Assembly: GCF_003815875.1 (NCBI RefSeq)
Contig: NZ_CP033924.1
Coordinates: 434,001-498,000 of the forward strand
Source of the DNA: Chryseobacterium lactis
GTDB lineage: Bacteria > Bacteroidota > Bacteroidia > Flavobacteriales > Weeksellaceae
Length of the DNA stretch: 64,000 nucleotides
Direction: 5' to 3'
Made by a program: the position numbers and the translations under genes. Positions 42,629 through 51,660 of the stretch are shown here, one piece after another; position 1 is the first letter of the stretch; every line of letters begins with the position of its first letter. Under the pieces are notes generated by a model, which saw only the letters and a program-made list of their open reading frames with translations, had not been told where the DNA came from and did not search any database.

Positions 42629-44398
42629 TTATGATTTATTTTCATCCTGCATTTCTTCCTCCAACTCTACTTCATGACGCAACTGAGCTTTGTATAATGT
42701 AGCATAATATCCGTTTTTATCCAACAGCTCCAGGTGTTTGCCTTCCTCTACAATCTTTCCGTGTTCCATCACAATGATTTTATCTGCTTTTTCGATTGTT
42801 GAAAGCCTGTGGGCAATAATAATTGAAGTTCTGTTTTTTGTAATTTTTTCTGTTGCTCTCTGGATTAATTTTTCACTTTCATGATCAATAGAAGAAGTGG
42901 CTTCATCCAGGATTAAAATTTTCGGATCGGATAGATAAGCTCTTAAGAAAGACAACAATTGCCTCTGTCCTAAAGAGATTGATGAACCTCTCTCACTTAC
43001 CACATAATCGTAACCGCCCGGAAGTTGTTCAATAAACTGGTCAACTTCAATTTCCTGAGCTCCTGCTTTTATTTTTTCCAGTGTAATACTGTCGTCTCCA
43101 AAGGCAAGATTTTCAAAAATACTTCCATGGAAAAGAAAAACATCCTGTAGTACCACTCCAATATGGCTTCTCAGGTTATATAATTCGTAATCTTTTAAGT
43201 TGATATCATCAATCAGAATATCTCCGGAATTAATATCATAAAGTCGTGTAATCAAACTGATAATTGTTGATTTACCAGCACCTGTTGCTCCTACAATCGC
43301 TACTGTTTCTCCCGGATTGACTTTGAAATCTATTCCTTTTAATACTTCCTGCTTTTCATCATAAGCAAAATGTACCTTTTTGAATTCTATTTTCCCATCA
43401 AAATGATCTTTTTTCACCGTTCCGATATTGGACATGGCATTTTCTTCATCCATCAATCCCAATACTCTTTCTGCTCCCACAATACCTCTCTGGATATTAT
43501 TGAAACGATCGGCAATCTGTCTTAAAGGACGAATCAGCATTGAAATATATTGAATGAAAGCGATTACCACCCCGGCACTGATCGTGATATATCCTCCATA
43601 AAACAAGATAAATCCGATAAACAGCGAAGAAATAAGCTCAACAACCGGGAAAAATAATGAGAAGATGAAGACCGTTCTCAATAAAGCTCCTTTCAAGGTG
43701 ATATTAATATCATCAAACTTTTTAAACTCCGCATCCTGTCTGTTGAATACCTGAATTATCGACATTCCAGCCAATCTTTCCTGCACAAAAGAGTTTTGGT
43801 TGGCCGTCCAGTTTCTCTCATCACCAAACGCTTTCTTCAACCTCTTCTGGAAAAACCGTGTGATAACAACCATTAAAGGAAGAATAGCCAGCGTAATATA
43901 ACTCAGATGAACATTCGTACTGAACATCATGATCAGTACAAACAGGATTCTCAGAATATCGCCAAATACCATCAGGAAGCCATCCGTATACACCGTTGCA
44001 ATGGTCTCCACATCACCTACTGCACGGGTCACCAATTGTCCGATCGGAGTTTTATCAAAAAATGAAGTCTTAAAATAGATCAGCTTCGCATATAATCTTT
44101 GTCTGATATCACGGATAACATTCTGCGATATAAAATTGGAGAAATAAACTAAAAAGAAGTTTAAAATAGTTTCCGCAAACACCAACCCCACCAAAATATA
44201 GATATGCTTCATCATTAAAGCTTTATCTTTCAATTTGGTGATATCAATATCCACCACCTGCATGGTAAGATAAGGTCTGTAGGTAGAAACTATTGAGAGT
44301 ATAATGGAAATTATCAAAGTAAGGATGAACCAAGAACGAAATTTCATTCCAATAAAGAACAACCTTTTTATAATCTCCCAGGTATCTTGTTTTTTCAT
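42629..44398 (-). CDS. ABC exporter, fused permease and ATPase
   Basis: A 589-residue half-transporter: six membrane helices in about residues 15-310, then an ATPase domain with Walker A GATGAGKST, signature region SISLGQRQLLSF (an SLGQ variant of LSGGQ common in this phylum), Walker B KILILDEATSSID, and the H-loop in IIAHRLST. It works as a homodimer of the MsbA/multidrug exporter kind. The cargo, lipid or drug, is not determined. truA lies upstream on the same strand but is separated by 265 bp in which I see no gene. Confidence 0.95.
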   Translation of the reverse strand: MKKQDTWEIIKRLFFIGMKFRSWFILTLIISIILSIVSTYRPYLTMQVVDIDITKLKDKALMMKHIYILVGLVFAETILNFFLVYFSNFISQNVIRDIRQRLYAKLIYFKTSFFDKTPIGQLVTRAVGDVETIATVYTDGFLMVFGDILRILFVLIMMFSTNVHLSYITLAILPLMVVITRFFQKRLKKAFGDERNWTANQNSFVQERLAGMSIIQVFNRQDAEFKKFDDINITLKGALLRTVFIFSLFFPVVELISSLFIGFILFYGGYITISAGVVIAFIQYISMLIRPLRQIADRFNNIQRGIVGAERVLGLMDEENAMSNIGTVKKDHFDGKIEFKKVHFAYDEKQEVLKGIDFKVNPGETVAIVGATGAGKSTIISLITRLYDINSGDILIDDINLKDYELYNLRSHIGVVLQDVFLFHGSIFENLAFGDDSITLEKIKAGAQEIEVDQFIEQLPGGYDYVVSERGSSISLGQRQLLSFLRAYLSDPKILILDEATSSIDHESEKLIQRATEKITKNRTSIIIAHRLSTIEKADKIIVMEHGKIVEEGKHLELLDKNGYYATLYKAQLRHEVELEEEMQDENKS

Positions 44399-44663
44399 TG
44401 TTCGACTCGAAGAAAAGAATTAAAATTCTATGCAAAAATAAGACTTTATAACGGGACTGCCTGTACAACTTCTACAAATCGTCATAGAAAATTTCAGATA
44501 CTTATTATTTACAATATGAATATATTAAGGTGAAATTTAACCGTGAACAGGCTTATTTAAACACAAAATCGGCAAAAGAATTTAATAGAATTTATCGGTA
44601 ATAAAGAGAAACAGTAAAAGGTGAATTTTGTCCATGCCTTCCTTCCTGCACTCTTGTGCTTAT

Positions 44664-45395
44664 TTAAAATTCATATCCTACATCCACCAGATACAATCCG
44701 TGAGCAGGAGCAGAAGTTCCTGCGGCATTGCGGTTTTTATCTTCAATCACTTTACGCAAGTCTTCAGGTTTCAGTTTTCCTGTACCAATTTCAACCATCG
44801 TTCCTACGATAGCCCGAACCATATTTCTTAGAAAACGATTGGCGGAAACCGTGAATTTCAGTTCTGTTCCGTTTTGTTCCCATTCTGCCTTGTACATTTT
44901 GCAGATATTGGTTTTGTTATCGGTTTTCAACTTGGCAAAACTTGTAAAATCTTCATATTCAAATAAAATTTTACAGGCTTCATTCATCTTGTCGATATCC
45001 ATGGATCTCTTCCAGTGTTGCCATGCTGATTCCTGAGTAAATGGATTTTTGGATAAAGAAATATAATACTCGTACATTCTGTAGGTAGCATCAAAACGGG
45101 CATGAAAATCATCTTTCACCTTGAAAATTCTATGAATCGAAATATCAGGTGGAAGAAAACTGTTTAATCTTCGCGGAAGTTCTTCACTCAACTCCTGTTC
45201 CGTGTCAAAATGAGCAAATATTTTTTTTGCATGAACTCCGGTGTCCGTTCTTCCGGCTCCGGTCGTTTTAATCTCTTCTCTTAAAATTGTGGAAAGCGCT
45301 TTTTCCAGTTCCTCCTGCACAGAAATGGCATCCGGCTGTATTTGATAGCCGAAATAATTCTTTCCGTTGTAAGAAAATTCAATAAAGTATCTCAA
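44664..45395 (-). CDS. truA: tRNA pseudouridine synthase A
   Basis: Isomerises uridines 38-40 in the tRNA anticodon arm. The 243-residue protein shows RYFIEFSYNGKNYFGYQIQP, the catalytic GAGRTDTGVHA (Asp is the nucleophile), RRLNSFLPPDI, ARFDATYRMYEY, and FLRNMVRAIVGTMVEIG. The start is taken as TTG 45395, giving MRYFIEF as in homologues; an alternative TTG at 45416 adds seven unconserved residues. It is divergent from lpxK, with 109 bp between them. Confidence 0.95.
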   Translation of the reverse strand: MRYFIEFSYNGKNYFGYQIQPDAISVQEELEKALSTILREEIKTTGAGRTDTGVHAKKIFAHFDTEQELSEELPRRLNSFLPPDISIHRIFKVKDDFHARFDATYRMYEYYISLSKNPFTQESAWQHWKRSMDIDKMNEACKILFEYEDFTSFAKLKTDNKTNICKMYKAEWEQNGTELKFTVSANRFLRNMVRAIVGTMVEIGTGKLKPEDLRKVIEDKNRNAAGTSAPAHGLYLVDVGYEF

Positions 45396-45489
45396 TGTAT
45401 TGTAATAACTCCACAAAAATACTTTAATTTGATGAAATATTTGTTGAAAAGTCTTTGAGAATATTACACCAAATGCTTACGAAAATTAC

Positions 45490-45497
45490 TATTTTTG
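45490..45497 (+). promoter_or_regulatory. -7 box immediately before lpxK
   Basis: TATTTTTG fits TAnnTTTG and ends 7 bp before the ATG, implying a leaderless or near-leaderless mRNA. Confidence 0.5.
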
Positions 45498-45504
45498 CAA
45501 TCGT

Positions 45505-46530
45505 ATGAAAAGATGGTACCTTTATCCTTTTTCCCTCGGCTATCATATGGTAACTGGTATCCGGAACACAATGTATGATCTGGGAATTTTTAAATCGACA
45601 AAATTTAAAACACCGATAATTAATGTCGGGAATCTGTCTGTGGGCGGAAGCGGAAAATCACCGATGGTGATGTACCTGGCCCAGTATTTATCCAAACATT
45701 ACAGAACCGGAGTGCTTTCTCGTGGTTACGGACGACTTACCAAAGGGTATGAAGTCACGAATTATGAGAGCAATTATAAAATTGTAGGTGATGAAGCCAT
45801 GCAATTGTTTGAGCGCTTCAAAAACCGCTTTGTCATCGCTGTTTCGGAAGAACGTGTTCCCGGAGCAAAAAAAGTGATCGATGATATGGATCTGGAGGTG
45901 TTGGTACTGGATGATGCGATGCAGCATAGATCCATTAAAGCAGGTTTCAATATTTTGATGACCGACTTTAATGATCCCTTCTTTAAAGATTATCTTCTTC
46001 CCGCCGGAGATCTAAGAGAATCACGAGCAGGTTCTAAAAGAGCAGATATTATCATGGTCAGCAAATGCCCTGATGAACTGACAGAGGAAACCAAAAGATA
46101 TTATATCTCAAGAATACGGCCTTCTTATAACCAAAAAGTTTTCTTTTCATCCATTGGTTATGACGAAAATGTATACGGAAGAGATAAAATGCTTCCGGAT
46201 AACAACCTGAACTACTATGATATCTTACTGATCACAGGAATTGCCAATCCTAAACCATTATTGGAACATCTGGCTAAATTCTCAAAAAGGGTTACCCATT
46301 TGAAATTCAGAGACCATCATAATTTTACCGATGATGATATTAAAAAAATCCTTGCCGAATACAAAAAATTAGGAGAATATAAACTGATATTAACCACAGA
46401 GAAAGATTATGTTCGTCTGAAAACTTTTGACTATCTTAGAGATATCGTTTACTACTGGCCTATCAATGTACTTATTGATAAGAAAGAGGACTTCGATAAA
46501 ATCATCTTAGATTATGTTAGAAAAAATTAA
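45505..46530 (+). CDS. lpxK: Tetraacyldisaccharide 4'-kinase
   Basis: Phosphorylates the lipid A disaccharide precursor at the inner membrane. The 341 residues carry the P-loop variant GNLSVGGSGKSPMV, the loop LSRGYGRLTKGYEV, the Asp-rich VLVLDDAMQHR, and GDLRESRAGSKRADI, all typical of LpxK. The end overlaps the purine phosphorylase gene by 17 bp, so the two are one operon. The ATG is only 7 bp from a -7 box. Confidence 0.95.
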   Translation: MKRWYLYPFSLGYHMVTGIRNTMYDLGIFKSTKFKTPIINVGNLSVGGSGKSPMVMYLAQYLSKHYRTGVLSRGYGRLTKGYEVTNYESNYKIVGDEAMQLFERFKNRFVIAVSEERVPGAKKVIDDMDLEVLVLDDAMQHRSIKAGFNILMTDFNDPFFKDYLLPAGDLRESRAGSKRADIIMVSKCPDELTEETKRYYISRIRPSYNQKVFFSSIGYDENVYGRDKMLPDNNLNYYDILLITGIANPKPLLEHLAKFSKRVTHLKFRDHHNFTDDDIKKILAEYKKLGEYKLILTTEKDYVRLKTFDYLRDIVYYWPINVLIDKKEDFDKIILDYVRKN

Positions 46531-47329
46531 AGAGACCGCAAATTTTATTAAAAACATTATCCAGGACATTCCTGATTTCGCTGTCGTTTTAGGATCCGGA
46601 CTGGGAAAACTGCAGAATGAAGTTGAACCGATCCATGTTTTAGAGTACAAAGACATTCCCAATTTTCCGCAAACCACAGTAGCCGGACATAGCGGAAAAT
46701 TAATCTACGGAAAACTGGAAGGTAAAAAAGTACTGATGATGAGCGGTCGCTTTCATTATTATGAAGGTCATTCTATGGAAACCGTTACTTTTCCTGTCAG
46801 AGTTTTTCACCTTTTGGGAATTCAGAATCTAATTCTTTCTAATGCATGTGGTGGAGTGAATCCTGCTTATAATGTGGCAGATATTGTGATTTTAAAAGAT
46901 CATATCAACATGATGCCCGAGCATCCTCTTAGAGGAAAAAATATCGACGAACTTGGTCCCCGTTTTGTGGACATGAGTGAACCTTACAACAAAAAAATGA
47001 TTGCCGTAGCTGAACAGGCTGCTGCAGAAAATAATATTAAAATTCATCAGGGTGTTTACGTGGCCTTGCAGGGACCTACTTTTGAGACCCCGGCCGAATA
47101 CGGTATGATAAAAGCCATCGGTGGTGATATGGTAGGAATGAGTACCGTTCCCGAAGTAATTGTAGCCAGACATATGGAAATGGATGTTTTCTGTGTTTCT
47201 GTAATTACAGATTTGGGCGGACCCGATATTGCTTTCGCTGTTTCTCACGAAGAAGTTTTAAATGCTGCTAATAAAGCCATGCCTAACGTAATTGCTGTAG
47301 TAAAAGGACTGATTAAAAACTATCAGTAG
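46514..47329 (+). CDS. Purine-nucleoside phosphorylase (trimeric type)
   Basis: Splits purine nucleosides into base and ribose 1-phosphate for salvage. The 271 residues show VVLGSGLGKLQNEV (phosphate loop), TVAGHSGKLIYG, MSGRFHYYEGHSMETVTFPV, and GPTFETPAEYGMI with VGMSTVPEVIVARHM. This is the family of the human/Bacillus trimeric PNP. It starts inside the end of lpxK and is therefore probably translationally coupled. A repeat element lies downstream. Confidence 0.95.
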   Translation: MLEKIKETANFIKNIIQDIPDFAVVLGSGLGKLQNEVEPIHVLEYKDIPNFPQTTVAGHSGKLIYGKLEGKKVLMMSGRFHYYEGHSMETVTFPVRVFHLLGIQNLILSNACGGVNPAYNVADIVILKDHINMMPEHPLRGKNIDELGPRFVDMSEPYNKKMIAVAEQAAAENNIKIHQGVYVALQGPTFETPAEYGMIKAIGGDMVGMSTVPEVIVARHMEMDVFCVSVITDLGGPDIAFAVSHEEVLNAANKAMPNVIAVVKGLIKNYQ

Positions 47330-47372
47330 AAAACCACAATTCACCGATATTTCAAATAGAAACGCATACATT

Positions 47373-47436
47373 ACCCTCCTCTGGAGGGGTGGCGAAAATT
47401 CAAAGAATTTTTGACGGGGCGGTCTCTCAATCCCCA
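47373..47436. repeat. Flavobacterial-type intergenic repeat
   Basis: The sequence contains two small palindromes, ACCCTCC/GGAGGGGT and AAAATTC/GAATTTT, followed by TTGACGGGGCGGT. This combination resembles repeats widespread in related genomes. Single copy in this window. Confidence 0.5.
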
Positions 47437-47533
47437 TAGAATCTATCAATATTATAAATTTTTCCTAATTCCAAAGAAATCAATCTCAGATTGCAATTCA
47501 TTGTTTAGATTTGTACAAATGAAATTGTAAGAA

Positions 47534-48049
47534 ATGAGAAAGTTGTTATTAATTTTTGTGATAGGTATTTTTGGTTTAAGTTATTCACAAAAAGTACCTG
47601 CTGTTCTTAAAACAGGTTTTTCCAAGGAAGCATTACAGCAAAAGATGGAAGATGAAGATGGAAAAGCAATTACCATCCAACAGATTCTGGACCAGCATAA
47701 AGGAAAGGTTTTAGTGATTGATTTTTGGGCCGGATGGTGCAGAGATTGTTTACAGGCTCTTCCCAAAGCTGAAGAACTGGAAAAAAATAATCCGAACATA
47801 GACTTTGTATTTTTATCACTGGAAAGATCAAAAGAAGGTTTTGATAAAAGTCTTGTAAGATTCAATATGAAAGATAAAGACAACTATTGGTTTGCATCGG
47901 GATGGAAGAATGATTTCAACAATTATGTGGATCTTAACTGGATCCCGAGGTACATGATTATCAATCAGAAATCAGGCATTGCAAAATATTATGCTATTTC
48001 TCCGGAAGATCCTGAGATTCAACAAACCATCAATAGTCTTTTACAATAA
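47534..48049 (+). CDS. TlpA-like thioredoxin-family protein
   Basis: A 171-residue exported protein: signal peptide (MRKLLLIFVIGIFGLSYS) then a thioredoxin fold with the redox pair in DFWAGWCRDCLQALP (CxxC) and the cis-Pro region WIPRYMIIN. It probably reduces or oxidises disulfides in the periplasm. It is followed by a GNAT gene 25 bp later. No cytochrome maturation genes adjoin it. Confidence 0.9.
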   Translation: MRKLLLIFVIGIFGLSYSQKVPAVLKTGFSKEALQQKMEDEDGKAITIQQILDQHKGKVLVIDFWAGWCRDCLQALPKAEELEKNNPNIDFVFLSLERSKEGFDKSLVRFNMKDKDNYWFASGWKNDFNNYVDLNWIPRYMIINQKSGIAKYYAISPEDPEIQQTINSLLQ

Positions 48050-48074
48050 TTTTAAAATCAGTTACTTAAATACC

Positions 48075-48530
48075 ATGACGATCAGAGAAGCAAAAGAAGA
48101 AGATTTAGAAATTCTTTTAGAATTTGAACAGGGAATTGTTTCGGCAGAAAGACCTTTTAACAGTACACTTTTTGATGGAGAAATCCATTACTATGATCTG
48201 AGTCATTTTATAAAATCTCCGGACGCAGCTTTAATTATTGCGGAAGAGAATAATGAAATCATAGCATCCGGTTATGTCCTGATCAAAAAAGCAGAACAAT
48301 ATTACTATACATTTGAGAAGTACGCCTATCTCGGTTTTATGTATGTAAAGCCTGAACACAGAGGTAAAGGAATCAACAAAGTGATTACTGATGAGTTGAT
48401 TGGCTGGGCAAAATCCAGAGGCGTTTCAGAAGTAAGGCTTGATGTGTACGCTCAAAATGAATCGGCTATAAAAGCCTATGAAAAGGCAGGTTTTGAACCG
48501 CACCTTCTCAAGATGAGATTGAAACCTTAA
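48075..48530 (+). CDS. GNAT-family N-acetyltransferase
   Basis: Start ATG 48075 (MTIREAKEEDLEILLEFEQG) is the usual GNAT opening; an upstream frame would overlap the thioredoxin gene. The 151-residue protein has the acetyl-CoA loop in VKPEHRGKGINKVI (Q/RxxGxG/A type) and the late LDVYAQNESAIKAYEKAGF. Substrate unknown. The 148 bp to dinB hold only its promoter. Confidence 0.9.
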   Translation: MTIREAKEEDLEILLEFEQGIVSAERPFNSTLFDGEIHYYDLSHFIKSPDAALIIAEENNEIIASGYVLIKKAEQYYYTFEKYAYLGFMYVKPEHRGKGINKVITDELIGWAKSRGVSEVRLDVYAQNESAIKAYEKAGFEPHLLKMRLKP

Positions 48531-48666
48531 AAAGGAGGAAGCTGAAAGTAATTGAGGGATTGTGAATAATTAGCTATCTTTTAAACTACTTTTCAACAAG
48601 TCAATTATAAATTTCCGTATTCATACTTCCTTTCTATAAAAAATTTACCGTAAATAAAGGAATCCA

Positions 48667-48674
48667 TATCTTTG
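48667..48674 (+). promoter_or_regulatory. -7 box immediately before dinB
   Basis: TATCTTTG fits TAnnTTTG and ends 4 bp before the dinB ATG, implying a leaderless mRNA if that start is used. Confidence 0.5.
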
Positions 48675-48678
48675 TGAT

Positions 48679-49776
48679 ATGGATTTTTCGTTGCCACTCC
48701 GTAAAATTATTCATGTAGATATGGATGCATTCTATGCTTCCGTAGAGCAGCATGATAATCCTACCCTTAAAGGCAAAGCTATTGCAGTGGGTGGTGAACA
48801 TCGTGGTGTAGTTGCAGCGGCTAGCTATGAAGCCCGAAAATATGGCGTACGGTCTGCAATGCCAAGTAAAACGGCAAAAGAGAAATGTCCTCATCTTATA
48901 TTTGTTCCGCCCCGATTTTCCAGATATAAAGAGATTTCAAAAAAAATCCGGGAAATCTTCCATGAATATACAGATCTGGTAGAACCCTTGTCTTTGGATG
49001 AAGCCTATCTGGATGTCACGGAAAACAAAAAAGGCATGGAATCCGCCAACCTGATCGCCAGGGAAATCCGTCAGAAAATTTTTGAACAAACCGGTTTAAC
49101 GGCTTCTGCAGGGATTTCTGTAAATAAATTTTTGGCTAAAGTAGCTTCAGATATTAATAAGCCTAATGGACAAAAAACCATTCATCCTGATAAAGTAGAA
49201 AGTTTTCTGGAAGAATTGCCTGTTGAAAAATTTTATGGCGTTGGAAAGGTTACAGCTAACAAAATGTTTAGTTTAGGGATTTACAAAGGAAAAGATTTAA
49301 AGAAGAGATCACTGGAAGACCTGATCAAACTTTTTGGAAAGTCTGGGAACCATTACTACAATGTGGTAAGGGGCATTCATACTTCGGAGGTAAAACCTCA
49401 TCGGATTCAGAAAAGTGTTGCAGTAGAAAGAACCTTTTTTGAAGACCTTTTCGATGAACAACAGATTAATGAAAAGCTTGAAAGTTTAGGAGAGGAACTT
49501 CATCAGCGTTTACAAAAAAATAATATTCTCGGAAGAACTTTAACTTTAAAAATTAAATATAAAGATTTCTCACTTTTTACCAGAAGCATCACAAGAGAAG
49601 ATTATTTTACTTCTCCTGAGCAATATTTTAATACCGGAAAAAAACTCTGGGAATTACGTCCCTTCGATAAAGCGGTACGTTTACTCGGATTATCGCTCTC
49701 TCACCTCAATACGGAAGAAAAAAAGCAGGTATCCGTTCAACTAAAAATCCCGTTTGAAGAATTTGAGAATTTATAG
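48679..49776 (+). CDS. dinB: DNA polymerase IV (Y-family)
   Basis: A lesion-bypass polymerase of 365 residues. Catalytic motifs are IIHVDMDAFYASVE (first Asp pair) and PLSLDEAYLDVT (second acidic pair), with ASYEARKYGVRSAM (nucleotide binding), SAGISVNKFLAKVAS, a helix-hairpin-helix in YGVGKVTANKM, and a C-terminal little-finger domain. The start at 48679 yields eight extra residues before RKIIHVDMD. The C-terminal clamp-binding motif may be lost or divergent. No LexA-type box is evident. Confidence 0.95.
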   Translation: MDFSLPLRKIIHVDMDAFYASVEQHDNPTLKGKAIAVGGEHRGVVAAASYEARKYGVRSAMPSKTAKEKCPHLIFVPPRFSRYKEISKKIREIFHEYTDLVEPLSLDEAYLDVTENKKGMESANLIAREIRQKIFEQTGLTASAGISVNKFLAKVASDINKPNGQKTIHPDKVESFLEELPVEKFYGVGKVTANKMFSLGIYKGKDLKKRSLEDLIKLFGKSGNHYYNVVRGIHTSEVKPHRIQKSVAVERTFFEDLFDEQQINEKLESLGEELHQRLQKNNILGRTLTLKIKYKDFSLFTRSITREDYFTSPEQYFNTGKKLWELRPFDKAVRLLGLSLSHLNTEEKKQVSVQLKIPFEEFENL

Positions 49777-49820
49777 GTCATATTTTTTCGCTACCTTGTA
49801 TTGATCAAATCAGCAAATTT

Positions 49821-51293
49821 ATGAACCCAACAATGATTCAGTTTTTCCACTGGTATTCTGAAGGAGAAGGAAAATTGTGGAAAGAAGCCGAAAAACAGGC
49901 CGGATATTTAGCAAAATTAGGATTCACCTCCGTTTGGCTTCCTCCCGCTTATAAAGGCACTAGTGGTGGCTACTCTATCGGGTACGATTCTTATGACCTT
50001 TATGATCTCGGAGAGTTTGATCAAAAGGGAACAATTCCTACAAAATACGGTACTAAGGACGATTATCTTAAAGCCATCAAAGCTTTACAAAAACAAAATA
50101 TAGAAATCATAGTTGATATCGTCCTTGGTCATAAAGCCGGCGGTGATGAACTTGAAAAATTCAACGTGGTAAAAGTTGATGAAGAAAACCGTGAAAAAGT
50201 CATTTCCGATGTTATTGAAATAGAATCTTATACTAAGTTTACCTTTCCGGGAAGAGGAAAAAAATATTCTGATTTTGAATGGAACTTCACCTGTTTCAGT
50301 GGCGTTGACTATGCCGAAGGTATGGATTCCCATATTTACAAAATTCAGTCAGAATACGGAAATGACTGGGAAGAAATGATTCATGATGAGAAAGGAAATT
50401 ATGATTATCTGATGTATAATGATATTGAACACCGGAACCCTTTTGTACGGGAAGAGCTCAATACCTGGGCAAAGTGGTATTTTGATCAGACCGATTTCGG
50501 AGGTGTAAGGCTTGATGCTTTAAAACATATTTCTTTCGACTTTTATAAGGAATGGCTTACTCTACTCCGTTCCAATACCGGAAAAAATATTTTTGCTGTA
50601 GGCGAATACTGGGCTCCGGGCTATCTTCATCTTCTCCAGAAATATATTGAGGTAACAGAAGGCTGCATGAGTCTATTCGACAGCTCATTACAAAACAATT
50701 TCCACAACGCTTCAAAAGAAGGTGGTTCTTATGATCTTCGGAGAATTTTTGATGAAACTCTTACCCAGGCTGATCCACTGCATTCTGTAAGTATTGTTGC
50801 CAATCATGATACACAGCCTCTTCAGGATCTTGAAGCACCAGTAGAACCGTGGTTTAAGCCCCTTGCTTATGCCTTGATTTTATTGAGAAAAGAAGGATAT
50901 CCATGTGTATTTTATCCTGATTTATACGGTGCTCATTATGTTGATAAAGACTCGGGAGGTCAGGATCAGGAAATATTTATGCCAAAAGTAGATGGTATTG
51001 AAGAGCTTCTCAGAGCTAGAAAAGAACATGCTTATGGAGAACAAAAGGATTATTTTGAAGATGCCAATTGTCTTGGGTGGGTTCGTGAAGGTGATGAAGA
51101 ACATACATGTTGTGCCGTGGTACTAAGCAATAAAGAAGCTTACAACAAACCAATGGAAGTTGGAAAGATGTATGTCGGGAAACAATTCAAAGATTTGTTG
51201 AAAAGGTTTAAGGAAAAAGTGACGATTGATGAAAATGGCTGGGGAAATTTCCCCGTACCAGCGGGAAATGTCAGCGTATGGATTCCTGAATAA
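49821..51293 (+). CDS. Cytoplasmic alpha-amylase (GH13)
   Basis: A 490-residue glycoside hydrolase without a signal peptide. GH13 landmarks in order are IVDIVLGHKAGG (region I, with Lys-Ala-Gly in place of the usual Asn-His), GGVRLDALKHIS (region II, Asp nucleophile), FAVGEYWAP (region III, Glu acid), and IVANHDTQPLQ (region IV, Asp). The layout fits the cytoplasmic AmyS-like type that produces maltodextrins from internal polyglucose. Single gene with a terminator. Confidence 0.95.
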   Translation: MNPTMIQFFHWYSEGEGKLWKEAEKQAGYLAKLGFTSVWLPPAYKGTSGGYSIGYDSYDLYDLGEFDQKGTIPTKYGTKDDYLKAIKALQKQNIEIIVDIVLGHKAGGDELEKFNVVKVDEENREKVISDVIEIESYTKFTFPGRGKKYSDFEWNFTCFSGVDYAEGMDSHIYKIQSEYGNDWEEMIHDEKGNYDYLMYNDIEHRNPFVREELNTWAKWYFDQTDFGGVRLDALKHISFDFYKEWLTLLRSNTGKNIFAVGEYWAPGYLHLLQKYIEVTEGCMSLFDSSLQNNFHNASKEGGSYDLRRIFDETLTQADPLHSVSIVANHDTQPLQDLEAPVEPWFKPLAYALILLRKEGYPCVFYPDLYGAHYVDKDSGGQDQEIFMPKVDGIEELLRARKEHAYGEQKDYFEDANCLGWVREGDEEHTCCAVVLSNKEAYNKPMEVGKMYVGKQFKDLLKRFKEKVTIDENGWGNFPVPAGNVSVWIPE

Positions 51294-51297
51294 AAAA

Positions 51298-51334
51298 CAA
51301 AAAGCGTACATCACTGATTATGTACGCTTTTTTT
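51298..51334. terminator. Rho-independent terminator
   Basis: AAAGCGTACAT (51301-51311) pairs exactly with ATGTACGCTTT (51320-51330), then more T. Flanking A and T runs make it usable from both strands. Confidence 0.9.
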
Positions 51335-51348
51335 AATCGTATGGTATG

Positions 51349-51516
51349 TTAGCATTTAATACCTCTGCAATTCCAGATATCAGCAGCCCATTCACAACAA
51401 TAGTTGTCTTCGTTGTAGAAACAGCAGATTCTGTCTCTGATAATAATTCCTCCTGTTACGTGTTTAAGTTCCTGTCTGTCAATTTTCCTTGCGTTTTGAA
51501 GGTTTTTTGTTTTCAT
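51349..51516 (-). CDS. Double-glycine leader peptide with six-cysteine core
   Basis: A 55-residue peptide gene. The leader MKTKNLQNARKIDRQELKHV runs to TGG at residues 21-23, a double-glycine cleavage site of the bacteriocin/RiPP type with the usual basic and LK-rich leader. The 32-residue core holds six cysteines in the pattern CC-x7-CC-x8-C-x4-C, with a terminal Cys, suggesting three disulfides or modified Cys. Related flavobacterial genes are often annotated as bacteriocin-like. No dedicated peptidase-ABC exporter is next to it, so export would need a remote transporter. Secretion and activity are inferred; the open frame and leader are directly visible. Confidence 0.75.
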   Translation of the reverse strand: MKTKNLQNARKIDRQELKHVTGGIIIRDRICCFYNEDNYCCEWAADIWNCRGIKC

Positions 51517-51660
51517 AGTTAAATATTTTAGAGTTTAGTTTTATAAATATAATCAATAATTAACTTATATCTAATGATTTACCTACAAATATTGAAATAA
51601 AATACACATTTTGCAATAAAAACAACAAATAATTATTAAAATCAGGAAAACACCCAACTA

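Noticed and set aside
44521..44600. Short frame GTG to TAA giving a 23-residue basic peptide
   Set aside because: Too short, no leader, no upstream promoter; probably chance in the truA-ABC gap.
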